Source: Bolinopsis microptera (taxonomy: Eukaryota; Ctenophora; Tentaculata; Lobata; Bolinopsidae). Taken from it: a DNA stretch of 64,000 nt. Positions 46,653-57,845 of the stretch are shown here, piece by piece. The notes below the pieces were generated by a model that ran no database searches, had not been told where the DNA came from, and was given only the letters and a program-made list of their open reading frames with translations. Where the stretch lies: contig NC_087082.1 of assembly GCF_026151205.1 (NCBI RefSeq), forward strand, positions 13,365,865 through 13,429,864, in the 5' to 3' direction. The number at the start of each line of letters is the position of its first letter. Position 1 is the stretch's first letter. The position numbers and the translations under genes were made by a program.

Positions 46653-48593
46653 CAAACACACTAGTACCGAGCAATCGCACTGTAAAACATGCTCACGATA
46701 CACTCAAAATTGGAAATATTCAACGGCTTGTATATGAAACTTACACTTACACTCAGTGTACACCCAGTGTTAACTAGTATTACACACTGGTAAACTCTAC
46801 GTAACGCGCGAAAATAATAATTCTATTGCGTTTTCATTGTCACATTTCACGTCGACGGGACTAAACGCGCGCGCGCGTAACATCTTATCTTACTGCTATC
46901 TCAACGAATAAACACACAACGACTTTGACAATTGACCGACGACTTAACGATTGTGAGTTATGACGGACTTAACTGTATGGGTCAACTACTAAAACTGCAT
47001 TGTATACTATCTTAATCATTATACTGGACATGAGATGACGAAGTATCTTGAGCAGCACTTTATACCTCCACTTAGAACTTGATTAGTCACGAACAATAGA
47101 ATCATTATAAATCAATACAATAAAACATCTTGATCAATAAATGCCTAGCAGCACCAGACAGCAGCCGTGTACCTTTTTCGACTCCACGGAGTCCCTGATG
47201 GACTTTTGTTTACTTTTGTTAATAATTTGACCGCAACCTTTCTTTCTCGAAACACAAATCCTACTGTACTTCATTACAGTATTAAGATAATATAATATAA
47301 AGCAAATCATGTGAATATATGACTACGAAATAGATCTATAGACTTGTCCATAATATTTAATACCGTATTGATGGTTTTGAATTTTGTATATTGAATTTTA
47401 ATGTGAAGCGTTTACTCTTCCCCCTCGGCAATTAATTAGAAAGTTAGATTAATGACAATAATTGCCAAATGACGTAGTAGATATAGATGTTCAATGTTGT
47501 AGAGTGATTTCAAGAGTAGTGGTCCACAGGGGCCCGAAAAAGCCGTACAGGCACTTGGGTCCTTATCCTTGTCACTAGTCCCAATTGGATTCACTTTACA
47601 CAAAACATGAACGTTTACAATTTAGACGTACACATTGGCACGATATTTATTAGAAAGCAAACAGTATAAAATAATACGTGCGTGCGCGGCTTGAGCCGCG
47701 CCGCATAACAATTTATGCGTTTAGGGGCTGGAGTACGCGTGTTTACAGATTAATGAATTGTTGCATTGTAAATATTTAAAGTTGACGATATATTATGATT
47801 TAATAGTAAATTTTTCAAAGCTGGCTTTGGACTTAGGTAAAATTATAATTTATTTATTTAAAAGAAAAAACCACGGATAGTTTTTAATTTACATAGTCGT
47901 ATAACTATAATCAAGTTAATCCTGTTTTCAAGAATGCGCGGCTTTGGCGGCCAGTTATTGACTTGTACATAAAATTGAATTTTAAATAGAAATGTGAATG
48001 TATTAAAATTTAAAACTTTCAAAACGGAGGCTTATAAATATTATTATATTATGATTGTAAAATAAAGGATAAAATTTTAAATTTGTTTCACACTAAATTT
48101 GTTTCACTAATTTTTCGGGAAAAGTACGTAAAGTGCGTTTGAATTATTTCGTGCGTTAAAAGTGCGTTTAAGTACGTTTACCGTTGAATTCACCAGCATT
48201 TTCTGTAGACTGTAGAGACAAACAATTAAAACACATGAATAACGTTCTTAAAGATTACATGGCGATTAAATTACATTTATTTCTTTTACATTTTATAGTT
48301 TCACGCACACTAGCATTCCAAAAATAGCTACTGTAAGGCTCACCAATGACAGTTTATGTGAAATCTTGGAAATAAAACTGTCTGATGTTTTTAAAAAAAT
48401 AAAAAAAAAGGAAGCAACTCACGGTATCACTCTCATAAGAGACATGTTTCATCATTTACCGGAGTTGCAACCAAATATACACAATACGGTTTGGTACTTT
48501 ATCTGTACCTCCCCTTTCATAGAAATAATAGCAAAAATATACACCTATCTTTAAGAAATCAACATCTGATATAAAACATTTGATCAACCAAAA
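46653..48593. other. No gene seen
   Basis: AT-rich with GC islands at about 46865 (cgcgcgcgcg) and 47680-47705 (a cggcttgagccg hairpin). At 48125-48185 the word aagtgcgtt recurs, as it does in direct orientation at 53010-53085 beyond the LINE. It may mark the borders of an older insertion. Confidence 0.35.
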
Positions 48594-51500
48594 TTAAGAC
48601 AATTTTCCTGTTAATAATTTAACGGCACTCATAAGATAAGAGGTCATACTAGGTATAAGTCCAAATGCTGTGTCAGCAACCGTTTTTGTTACTTTCTTTT
48701 CTTCTTGACTCCTCACACCATGAACTGATACCACTATGCTTTTAAGCATAGCAAAGCATATCTTGGTCCTGATGTAGTTGATAACATCTGTGTAGCTCTC
48801 CTTTCTCTTCTTTGATATCAATCTAGCAAGACGTTTGTGAAATCTGTCACATTCTGGTGCTGTAGTCCCTGCTGTAGAAAACACTAGAGGAATGAAAGAC
48901 GCTCTTTCAGCGTTGATGACTCGTGAGTTATACTTAGTTTTTTTTCTTCCTCATTTCTCTTGTACAACTTGTCCAGGGGAACATTAAGGTTTGATGGTGC
49001 ATTTGGGTGTGTTATTCTTACGTCCATGAAAGTCCTGGCATTCCTGCCATATAATCCAGTTGCAACAATATCTAGCCTTGCTCCGCTGTCAGTAGTAGTT
49101 CCTTTGGGATGAAGTTCTGGAGACGTTGGTAAGAGAGCTGGCTCAGTATAAACGTTTCTACATTTAGCCTCACGTAGTAGATCTGCTTCGGTTTCTACAA
49201 GCACTGTATGTCTAAAGGAAACATACCCTCCTTTTTTACAAGAAAGGGCATGATCGACGGAGTTTCTTTCTCCACATGCACAGTGTTTAGCAATATCTTG
49301 TATAGGCCAGCCATATCGCAAACATATACCATCTCTAAAGTCCTTCTTGTTCAAGCAGTAACCATAAGACTGCATTGGGAGGGCTGACAGCCAGGATGAA
49401 CTGCCTTTTTGTGTAGCCAGTGAAAACGATCTTTTCTTTGCTGGAGAACTTATTGCGTTTTCTATTCTGAGTTTCTCTGCTGCAAAATCTTTTTCTTTTT
49501 CAGCTTTCAGTGCTGCTTTGGTCAGTAATCGACCGGGATTCCCGGCGCCGTGAAATCCCGGCGCCGGGGGAGCTATTTCTTCCCGGCCCCGGCCCCGGCC
49601 GATTTTCAATTTTTGCCGGAAATTTGGCCGGGAATTTTTGATCGAAATCGGCCTAAAACTTTCATATAAATCTTAAAATGGATTTTCAATTTTGAAAGGA
49701 TGATGTCCAGAGTGCCAACTTTTATTTACTGTTTCAGCTGAACAAAATTGTTTTACCAAAATATATATGAAATCTAATTGTCCATTATCTACGTTCTGCT
49801 TTCGTAGTTTAAACAATAGTGAGTTCTAAATATACAGCTTTACACCGATTAAGTATGAATGAATGAAATACCTGACAATCCGCACTCTTATAATCCAAAA
49901 GCATGAGTAACTCGTAGTGATGTATGATTTCTAGAAACTTTAAATTAAATTTGGCGCTCACAGGTCCTGATCCTCATGAATATGTGATCGCCGCATAAGG
50001 TTCTGTAAATGCGCAGGGCACCTTCAAGCTTAAATTATTCACCTTACTGAGGCAGTCAACCAACGCGCGGCTTTATTTTTATGATATGATATGTTTTGAT
50101 TGTTATTAATAAATACCAAAATTTAAATTTGTTTTCCAAAAAAAAAAAAAAAAAAAATTATTACCTTCTAAACTGTTCAATTGATACGGACATTATATTG
50201 TCATGTAAAAATAAGTTCAGATCCTAAGTCCTGAAAAGTTCTAACTTGGCCGTGGATTTATTAAATTCACGGCCCGGCCCCGGCCAAATTCCAGAACGGC
50301 CAATTCCCGGCCCCGGCAAAATTTGGACATTCCCGGCCCCGGCCCCGGCCCCGGCCAAATCCTACCCCCGGTCGTTTACTGGCTTTGGTGTTTGCAATAG
50401 CTTTGAGGTCAAGTTTGCCTAGATCATGATCTTGGTTATAGATAAGATTAGCCAGAGGTTTTGTGATTTTCTGTGACGCCTCGTATTCTCTGTCTGCTGT
50501 ATGAACAGGATTTTGAATTCCTAAGCCACCGTGTCTAAGAGGTAGTGCGACCATGTCTCTCTCTAGGTCTGTTACTGGGCGATTGAATATAGAAGGAAGA
50601 AGTATTGTTCTAATTGCTTCTTCGAGGGGTCTAAACAGCTCTGATATCCCTCCAATTGTTCTTTGAACAAAAGACCATCTATGACTCAACCCTTTAGTGT
50701 AAGCAGAATATGCTATTTGAGGTTCTTCTTTGGCAATCTCAGCCAGTTGTTTAACATCTTCAATCCAGGATGAAACTTTATTTTTCACATAAAGGTCTCT
50801 GTAGTTTTCTGATCCAATAACAGCCCCAAGGTGTCTGTCTCCATCCCTCTTTATGTGAACCCCTGAGTCTTTGAAGATAGCATTAGCTGCAGGAAGATTT
50901 ACTAGGTCCTTGACTATTAACACAGTCTTTGTAGCATTTGGGAAATAACCATACTTTGGTCCTAACTGTTGTAAGGTGTCCCAGAGCTTCTTAAGCTGAA
51001 GAAGTTTTCCCCCTGCTGTTCCATCATCTGCAAACCAGGCTTGTTTTGCTAAGGGTAACATATGGTCTTGGTTTCTGGTGATGTCATCCATTAATGGTCT
51101 TATTGATATTGCATATTTAGCCATGGCTGCTGGGTCGCCTTGGGTTGAACCATCTTCTCCCTTGATGATTTCAAGCTGTCCCTTTTCATCCACTATGAAT
51201 AGATCTGTTGAATCTTGATAACAGTTTTGGAGGAAGCAATGAAGAGATGGACACAGTTCTCTTATGTTGTTTAGTGCTACCTTTCTATTGAGGGAGTTAA
51301 AAGCATTCTTGGCATCGATCAACAACACTGCTTCGCAGTCTTCGTCCTCAAAAACTGCTTTCATTCCGTGAATAGCAGCTTCTATGCCCGACTCTGTCCC
51401 TGAACATGTTTGAAGACTCCCAGCAGCCATTTGGATGTCCAACTTGAGTATTCTTGTGACTGCTTTGGCAACGATTCTTCGAAGGACTTCTCCAATTCCT

Positions 51501-52870
51501 ATAGATCTTATGGCAGGAACTATAGAGCCAGGCTCTTTGTCAAGGGGTATAAGTCTTCCTGCAACAAACTCTTTTAGGTAGCTAGATGGAGTTTGTTCTG
51601 TGCAGAGCTTTTTAGTCAGATCAGCTACTGTCTGGGCAAGCTTATCTGATTCAGTGCTGTGGAATCTTGAGCATATCATATGCTTGAAAATATGGGCCCA
51701 CTTATCTTTGTTGGACCTCCTGCCCCATCTAGATCTTTTGCCACTTTCTGAATCAGGTCAGCATCAATACTTTCATAAATTACTTGATCAGGAAGCTCTG
51801 ATTTGACCTCTAGCATGACCTCCGGATGTTCAGCGCTAGCTTCTGGGTGCTTTTTCTTGAGCTCATCAATGACTGCTTGTGTAAGATTATGTACACCACT
51901 GCTAAGTTTTTCTTCATCATTGATGTACTTAAGGGCTTTCTGGACTCGCCCTTGTAGCATCAATCTGCAGAAAGCTTTCTTATGATTCATGACCCTGTCT
52001 TTTTTCTTTTTGTCCAGATGAGCCTGAATTTGACGGCATTGTTTCATAATTGCATCAATTTCACCGTCTGCCCACAACTTAAGCCTTTCCTTTAGATATT
52101 TGGTGTTCTGCTTGGGTTTCGATTTTGGTGTTGGGCGCTGAAGCATCAGAGGCATGAACACATGGACGAGCTTTAAGGAAAAGGGTTTCCATTTTGTGTT
52201 ATACGTAAACTCACTGAGAATCCTAGCCACCTCCTCAATGTAGTCTTTCCCAGCTCTGCCTCTTGGAACTTCAAATAAATTGCTGCGCCAAGTTATCATC
52301 TCTGTATATACTTCATCAAGTTTTGCTCCTATCTCCTCTTCCCCTATCATCTTGCCCCATCTTATAGATTCTTGAAGTCTGTGTACACATTCTTTGCAAT
52401 GCCATGGTTCTGTTGACTGGTCCTCAAAAAACTTAAGTTGTTCCTCTTCACTTAGCACACATCGATCATGGAACCATCTGGAACACATACCTTCACAACC
52501 AATAGCCTTATCCTTCCGGCTTCCCCTTAAGGACTTTTGAACACTTCCCACATAACCATTTGCCTTCAGCATTTTCTGATACTGCATCTTGACCATTACG
52601 GATGTCATTCAAGGTCTGAGAAAGGGTGGGGATTCCACATAAATCCGATTTTGCAGTGACAGGGTTTTCTTCTACCTTATCTGATTTCAGTCTTTCCGAT
52701 TTGATATATTCTTCTATTTGAGTTCGTCTATCAAGTTCTTCTTTTCGAGTTCTTCTATCGAGTTCTTCTTTTCGAGTTCTAGGAGGGGGTGTAGGAGGGC
52801 CAGGGGGTATAGGAGCAGAGGGCATACCAATTATCAGGAGATACTGATACGAGAAAACATAGATGGTCAA
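48594..52870 (-). pseudogene. LINE with PHD finger, reverse transcriptase and restriction-like endonuclease, disrupted
   Basis: The minus-strand order is: Pro-rich N-terminus, PHD zinc finger (about 52380-52560; CGKC, CEGMC, HDRC, CKEC), reverse transcriptase (about 50400-51690; FVAGRLIPLDK, LLIDAKNAFNSLNR, STQGDPAAM, WFADDG), CCHC-type knuckle (about 49210-49320; CACGERNSVDHALSC) and a restriction-like nuclease (GARLDIVATG...FMDVR at about 49015-49090). This is the architecture of early-branching, REL-type LINEs. At least three single-base frameshifts (near 52515, 51703 and an A-run at 48938-48945) and an 840-bp insertion interrupt it. The best relatives I recall are from cnidarians. It is not functional as it stands, though the homopolymer lesions could be sequence errors. 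Confidence 0.85.
49532..50371. mobile_element. 840-bp transposon with GC-rich termini inserted in the LINE
   Basis: It starts ACCGGGATTCCCGG and ends CCTACCCCCGG, with ~70-100 bp inverted termini made of repeated CCCGGCCCCGG. The flanking bases are TCG on both sides (49529-49531 and 50372-50374), a 3-bp target duplication. The interior is AT-rich with a poly-A run at 50138-50158. It has no transposase and is non-autonomous. A 3-bp duplication fits Harbinger-like or CACTA-like systems. Confidence 0.8.
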
Positions 52871-52945
52871 TTTAATTGGGCAGTTACAGTTAACAAGTCA
52901 CAAAAATTCTACTCTACAACTGCAACTCCTGGGCTGCACCACTAG

Positions 52946-54171
52946 CTTCGTTGATGTTTTGAACTGTGTATTCAAAAATGAAAAAAACCGCAAATGGCCC
53001 AGCAAGGGTAGGTAAAAGTGCGTTTTACGTTTTTTCGTACGTTAAGTGCGTTATGTTTTTAAAGTACGTTAAGTGCGCACGAACCAACTATGGTTGGCAC
53101 AGTGGTAGTTTTATAAACCACTTTTAATTTATTGACCTATTATACCTAGTGGTAGTTTTATAGACCACATTTAATTTATTAACTTATTATACTTAATATT
53201 TATTTTTGGTGACTGTATCACCCAGTTTTAACATTTGATAATTGTACAGTCTATTGACGACACATTGACTGAATGTTATTTTATATTCTAATTTATATTC
53301 TAGATATTTTATTTATTTTTCAACAGACGACAACTTCCTGTTTTTTCTTCTATATTAGTTACTCATTTCTCTTGTACAGACTGTTTTACAAGGACATTGA
53401 CAGATACTCACACTAGGCATTCATTATTGCATCTAAATTATTTCACTGGCATTAGGTTTAGAAATTTACTCTCTGGTTAACAGATTCAAATGTTTAATTT
53501 ATTTGTAGTATGACAGTAAGGTATCGTATATAAGAAGTTATTTGATTTTGCTTGGGCTATTATATTGACTATTGAGGTTTAATGATGATATGGATTTTGA
53601 ATATTATATAAATTTACACTATGTGGTTGGGGCATTTTGCATAGTAAATATGGTTACTACTCCTATGTATCATATTATTTGATTGGTATTCGATTTCTGA
53701 TTATTTTCCTAGGAATATGATTATTATATCTCAATTTGGCTTTAGGTAGGGTGCCCCGCTAAAAGAACTGGATTCTTCCAGGAAGCATCCCGTGCACAGA
53801 GCTTGGTCTACATATATATATTAAATTATTAACCATTCATTCTGTATGTGCACGAAAATTTATTTCAATCAATTAATAGAGTGACAGCCTACTGATTTAA
53901 AGTTGTTTTTAAGTGAGTATTATCGGTATATTTTTGGATCTAAAGGCTACCATATGGCAAATTTAAAATTGATTCTTTTAATCATTTGTTTATTAAATAT
54001 CAGTTTAAAAATATATAAATCTGGAATCTGTTCACACTGTGAACCATTCCTATGAAAAAACCACTAAAACGTCTCAATAATGAAAATACAAAATAGTCAT
54101 ACAATTTAGAAATTTATCAAATTCTTAATATATACCTAAAAGAAAAGTACCTACCTTAATTAATTTCTACC
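52946..54171. other. No gene seen; 47-bp direct repeat
   Basis: At 53103 and 53150 the sequence tggtagttttata(a/g)accac recurs. The rest is AT-rich, perhaps old LINE untranslated sequence. Confidence 0.35.
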
Positions 54172-54177
54172 TGTAAT

Positions 54178-54591
54178 GGGGGGGGGGGGGGGGGGGGGGG
54201 GCCAATGACTACTTTTGGGGACTTGGGGAATTACGTCAACGATTTTACCCCGAGTCCCCATTTTTAGTCCCCATTAGTCCCCAAAAGTCTCCATTAGTCC
54301 CCATTTAGATTTCAAAAAATCTGGCTTCTCCAGACCAGATCGTAAACTTCTCAAGACTGAAGTCTAGAATATTTATAAATGGTCACTGGACATTCCTGAC
54401 TTCTTGGGAGCTACTTGAGGGCTGTTAGAGTACCTAACTAACTTGAAAACCATAAATAACTGTCAAAAATTCTGGGGACTTATGGGGACAAATGGTGAAT
54501 TACGTCAACGAGTTGACCTCTAGTCCCCATGATTTTTAGTCCCCATTAGTCCCCAAAAGTCTCCATTGGTAGTCATTGCCCCCCCCCCCCC
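54178..54591. mobile_element. G/C-capped element, family ccaatgact (414 bp)
   Basis: 24 G at the left and 13 C at the right. The inverted termini CCAATGACTAC(T/C) are followed by the 10-bp word TTAGTCCCCA in several copies at each end. The target duplication is TGTAAT (54172-54177 and 54592-54597). Non-coding. The clearest example of the capped class because both flanks are unambiguous. Confidence 0.95.
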
Positions 54592-54727
54592 TGTAATACA
54601 CTAAATATTAAGTAAATACATAGGTTGTGGAGTCAGCACACGATCACGATTACCAAAATCAAAAATTTTTCAATAGGAGGGACCTGTGGCCCGAGAACAC
54701 TGGATTAAATTAGTTTGTTGAAGGGGG

Positions 54728-55946
54728 CAGTGGCGTAACTTAGGGCCCCGCAGACCCCACAGTCTCTCATCTATACAAGCTATCTCTGCGCTTTCAACGC
54801 GGAGTAGAACTACAAGAGACTGTTACGACTCTCTTAATGCACTCGGATCCAACAACACGCTAGAGATACGATGGATTGCAGCACACATCGGATTGTGGGG
54901 GAACGAAAAAGCAGATGAGCTGGCCAAGCTTGGTACAATCAGTGAATCCACTTTGAAGTGTCCAATTCCTCAATCCTACATCAAGCGTCAAATCGACAAC
55001 AAAGTCAACAGACTGAATCAGGAAACTTGGTTAACTGACGGTCCCAGACACACCAAACTGACACTCGGTCACAAGCATGCCAAAATCATCAAAAACCTCA
55101 ACACTACACTCAGCAAAAACAGACAAGATTACAGAACTGCAGTTCACCTCATCACGGGTCACTGCGGCTTAAACAAACACCTTCACACCATTTGCAAATC
55201 AAACACCAGTGCTTGTCCTATGTGCGGCGACGGAGAGGAAACTGTCTCACACTTTCTTGGACAGTGTCCGGCTATAGCCCAAATTAGAGGTCAATATTTC
55301 CAGGACTACTACCTCTCTGTCAATGACATATTCGACAACCAACACATCACCACAATTGTCAATTTCGCAAACCGCACCAAACGCTTAATTGTGCCGGAGG
55401 AGCTGGATCAGACCGGGGTGACTTAAAGTATTATTTCATATGCTGTCTCGTCTCGTTTTACTTTTCCAAACCCAGCTGGCATTAAGCGTATCATTTTGAC
55501 TCATATAATAACATCTTACACCATCCTCCACCAATCACTCTGATTTCACCGGCAACCTTGCCCAAGGTTGCCACACCCCAGAGGTAGGCAGAGCATCTCA
55601 ATGCTATCCTCTCGTGGGCTATCTTGGCCCAGCCTCTCTTAAAAAAAAAAAAAAAGACCCCGCTGTGCGGGGGGCGCCGTATAAGGGGGGCGCAATTTTC
55701 CTGAATTTTAGGCCCTTTCACTGAAAAAACGCCTTGTTTGTGTATTTCCCTGTCCAATTTAGCGTTCGGCCGACGCGAAAAAAATATTTGGGGTACCCTT
55801 TTTTGCTTCAGGGGGCGCAGAAAGCTGTAGGGGGGCGAGAAAAAAAGTACCCAACCTTTTTTTTTTTTTTTTTAGGGACAAAAAATTTTAGGGGGGCGCT
55901 TTTCGTCACTGAGCGGGGGGCGCCAACAAGCAAAGTTTCGCCACTG
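54728..55946. mobile_element. hAT-like non-autonomous element carrying a LINE insertion
   Basis: The left end CAGTGGCGTAACTT and right end complement CAGTGGCGAAACTT are typical hAT-style termini. The flanks GAAGGGGG (54720-54727) and GAAGGGGT (55947-55954) match at seven of eight bases, the 8-bp duplication expected of hAT. The remaining interior is G-rich (gggggcgc words). A LINE occupies 54759-55655. No transposase is present. Confidence 0.8.
54759..55655 (+). pseudogene. 5'-truncated LINE: RNase H end and zinc-knuckle C-terminus
   Basis: Frame 54764-55426 gives the last part of an RNase H domain (IRWIAAHIGLWGNEKADELA) and then a C-terminal region with CPMCGDGEETVSHFLGQCP, a CCHC motif common to I/Jockey-group LINEs. 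It stops naturally at 55426. An untranslated tail and a 15-base poly-A end at 55655 follow. GACCCC lies at both borders (54753-54758 and 55656-55661), the target duplication. The polymerase and endonuclease were lost by 5' truncation. Confidence 0.85.
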
Positions 55947-56055
55947 GAAGGGGTTGTTTTCAAATGACAGCTGCAATATGTCATAATCGCTTTTAGTCCA
56001 TGCTGAATCATTATAAGCATGTTGCAGCTTTAGAAGTGCCTTTTTAGGCGACTCT

Positions 56056-56082
56056 TATATATATATATATATATATATATAT
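56056..56082. repeat. (AT)n microsatellite
   Basis: About thirteen AT dinucleotides. Confidence 0.95.
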
Positions 56083-56097
56083 GTTTAGGTGCAATTA

Positions 56098-56240
56098 TGC
56101 TCCAAATTTTGGTGGATCTTGATGTAAAGTCATTAGATCATCTACCCTATCACTGTACTCCATTCCCTTGGTGAACACTCCCATCCCCTTGTCAACCATC
56201 CTCGTCGCTAATGTATCTTGGTAACTTACACAAGTGAGGA
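56098..56240 (-). CDS. Possible terminal coding exon, unknown protein
   Basis: The minus-strand frame ends YQDTLATRMVDKGMGVFTKG followed by about 22 polar residues and a stop at 56098. The residue mix is protein-like and unlike nearby repeats, and a candidate AG lies just upstream. No family is recognised and no partner exon was found. It may be a chance frame. Confidence 0.3.
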
Positions 56241-56639
56241 CTACATATTTACTATGGGAACAAGCCCCTGAAGATATATTTTTATTAACCAGAAGTAGAA
56301 TAAGACAATACAATACGTAGACACATATTTTGTCCTACCTTGCATTCCTCAGATATTGCGCTCCAAAGTTCTAGGTTTACCTGTAATTACTAGTAAAACT
56401 TAGACTTAAAATTTCTCTCCTGAACATAGGGTAAACCTCAACTTTTGTAAAAAATCTAACCACACCCAGGACCTGACACCTAAACTTCTTGAATGTGAAA
56501 TTTAGCAATTTGGAAATCTAGATCTATTTAACTGCACTGCGACTCATTTGATGGTAACTTACATTTTGGTGATAAAATGTCTGATGGTGAATTAGATACA
56601 AAGGGGCCCTCATCAAATGCAATGTTAAGTGTAAGTCAC

Positions 56640-56839
56640 TTCAAATATAGCTATTGTGCTTTACTGACCCCGGCTCCCGTCACTCCAGTAACATATGAAC
56701 AGTCCCTAATATGAAATCCATTTCATAGAAGTATGATATGCACCGCTTTGTTGGCCAGCATCAACTCCATTTTTTGGACTTTGGTCGCTTATACGGCCTA
56801 AGCGGTATACAAATAAAGCGTTATTATTATTATTATTAT
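56640..56839 (+). mobile_element. Likely SINE/LINE 3' tail with ATT repeats
   Basis: Ends gcggtatacaaataaagcg followed by (TTA)n. This kind of short untranslated tail and trinucleotide end is common for CR1-like LINEs and their SINEs. The left border is uncertain. Confidence 0.4.
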
Positions 56840-56998
56840 ATTTGTTAGCAAATGCTCACTGAAGCTTTAATTAATTAAAATATCATTTAAACTTCAATAA
56901 TTAATTGAAGCAGATACAGTTAGCAGTTCAGTTGACCTTACATACATATATTACATGCCCGATATTCCTAAATATTAATATCTATTCAGGTAAAGAAC

Positions 56999-57334
56999 AT
57001 GTCATTGGCTGCACGGTTATTAAAGAGTGCCTTATGTACAAGGAATTCAGTGATTGCATCCCCGCTCATACAATCCCGCTCCTTAAAACAGACACATCAT
57101 GCCAAACTACTTTGCCATGGGTGTTACTTTGCAGTGGATCACAGGACAGACAACAAGTTTGTTCTTTGTAAGGTCAACCCTGGACACAAGCAACAGCAGA
57201 AAAACAACATTGATTACAGGTTGAGAAAGAAATATTACAAATGGGGACTGCAAGACTTGGGAGCAAGTGAGCAATACGTTGATGCAAGACTGATCATTGA
57301 CGTGAGACATGGGAATCACCAATCCGATCTGTAA
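56999..57334 (+). CDS. MRPL36: Mitochondrial ribosomal protein bL36m
   Basis: A single-exon frame of 111 codons. Residues 1-31 form a basic, amphipathic presequence rich in Leu, Ser, Arg and Lys with no acidic residue, as expected for mitochondrial import. Residues 36-68 match the bL36 zinc ribbon: Cys39 and Cys42 (C-x2-C), Cys57 and His63 (C-x5-H), ending PGHKQQQ where bacterial and human proteins read P(K/R)HKQRQ. The loop between the pairs is 14 residues, against 12 in E. coli and human. The protein would sit in the large mitochondrial subunit near the central protuberance stalk base. Unusual is a C-terminal extension of ~45 residues after the HKQ motif, where bL36 normally stops. This may be lineage-specific, or an intron or stop change that I cannot resolve. 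Confidence 0.75.
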   Translation: MSLAARLLKSALCTRNSVIASPLIQSRSLKQTHHAKLLCHGCYFAVDHRTDNKFVLCKVNPGHKQQQKNNIDYRLRKKYYKWGLQDLGASEQYVDARLIIDVRHGNHQSDL

Positions 57335-57426
57335 TTCAAAAATTATAATTTGTAACTCTTCTTGTAACCCAATCAGAAAATGGAGGGAAAATATTTGTCG
57401 AACTAGAATACGCTAGCTACCTCGAC

Positions 57427-57845
57427 GGGGGGATACAACGGTCATTAATGTCAGTATTATAGAATTTTGCTGAAATATTACATTTACATTAATGACCACA
57501 TTACATGCCCATTAAGGCACATTATTGCACATTTAATGCCCCTATTTTATTAGAAAAATGGGGCAACAATAAATGGGAGAAAAAATAAAGTATGGCATTA
57601 ATGGCAGTATTTTAAAATTTTGCACATTAATCGCCCATTAATGCAACATTAATGCACATTTAATGGCCCATATAATTTATAAGAAAAATGGGGAGGAAAC
57701 GAAAAAAAAAGTCATGGGGCAATTATGGCAGTAGTATAATAGAATTTTGCTGAATATAACATATACATTAATGCACATTAATGCCCATTTATGCCCATTT
57801 ATGCCCATAAATGCAAAATTACTTCGACCGTTGTATCCCCCCCCC
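57427..57845. mobile_element. G/C-capped element, family atacaacggtc (419 bp)
   Basis: Six G at the left, nine C at the right, and inverted termini ATACAACGGTC. Subterminal words such as TTATGCCCAT and TTAATGCACA repeat every 10-11 bp. The flanks (ctcgac, aactcc) show no clear target duplication. Adjoining DNA on each side carries gtcgaactaga in inverted orientation, so it may sit in the loop of another hairpin element. Confidence 0.75.
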
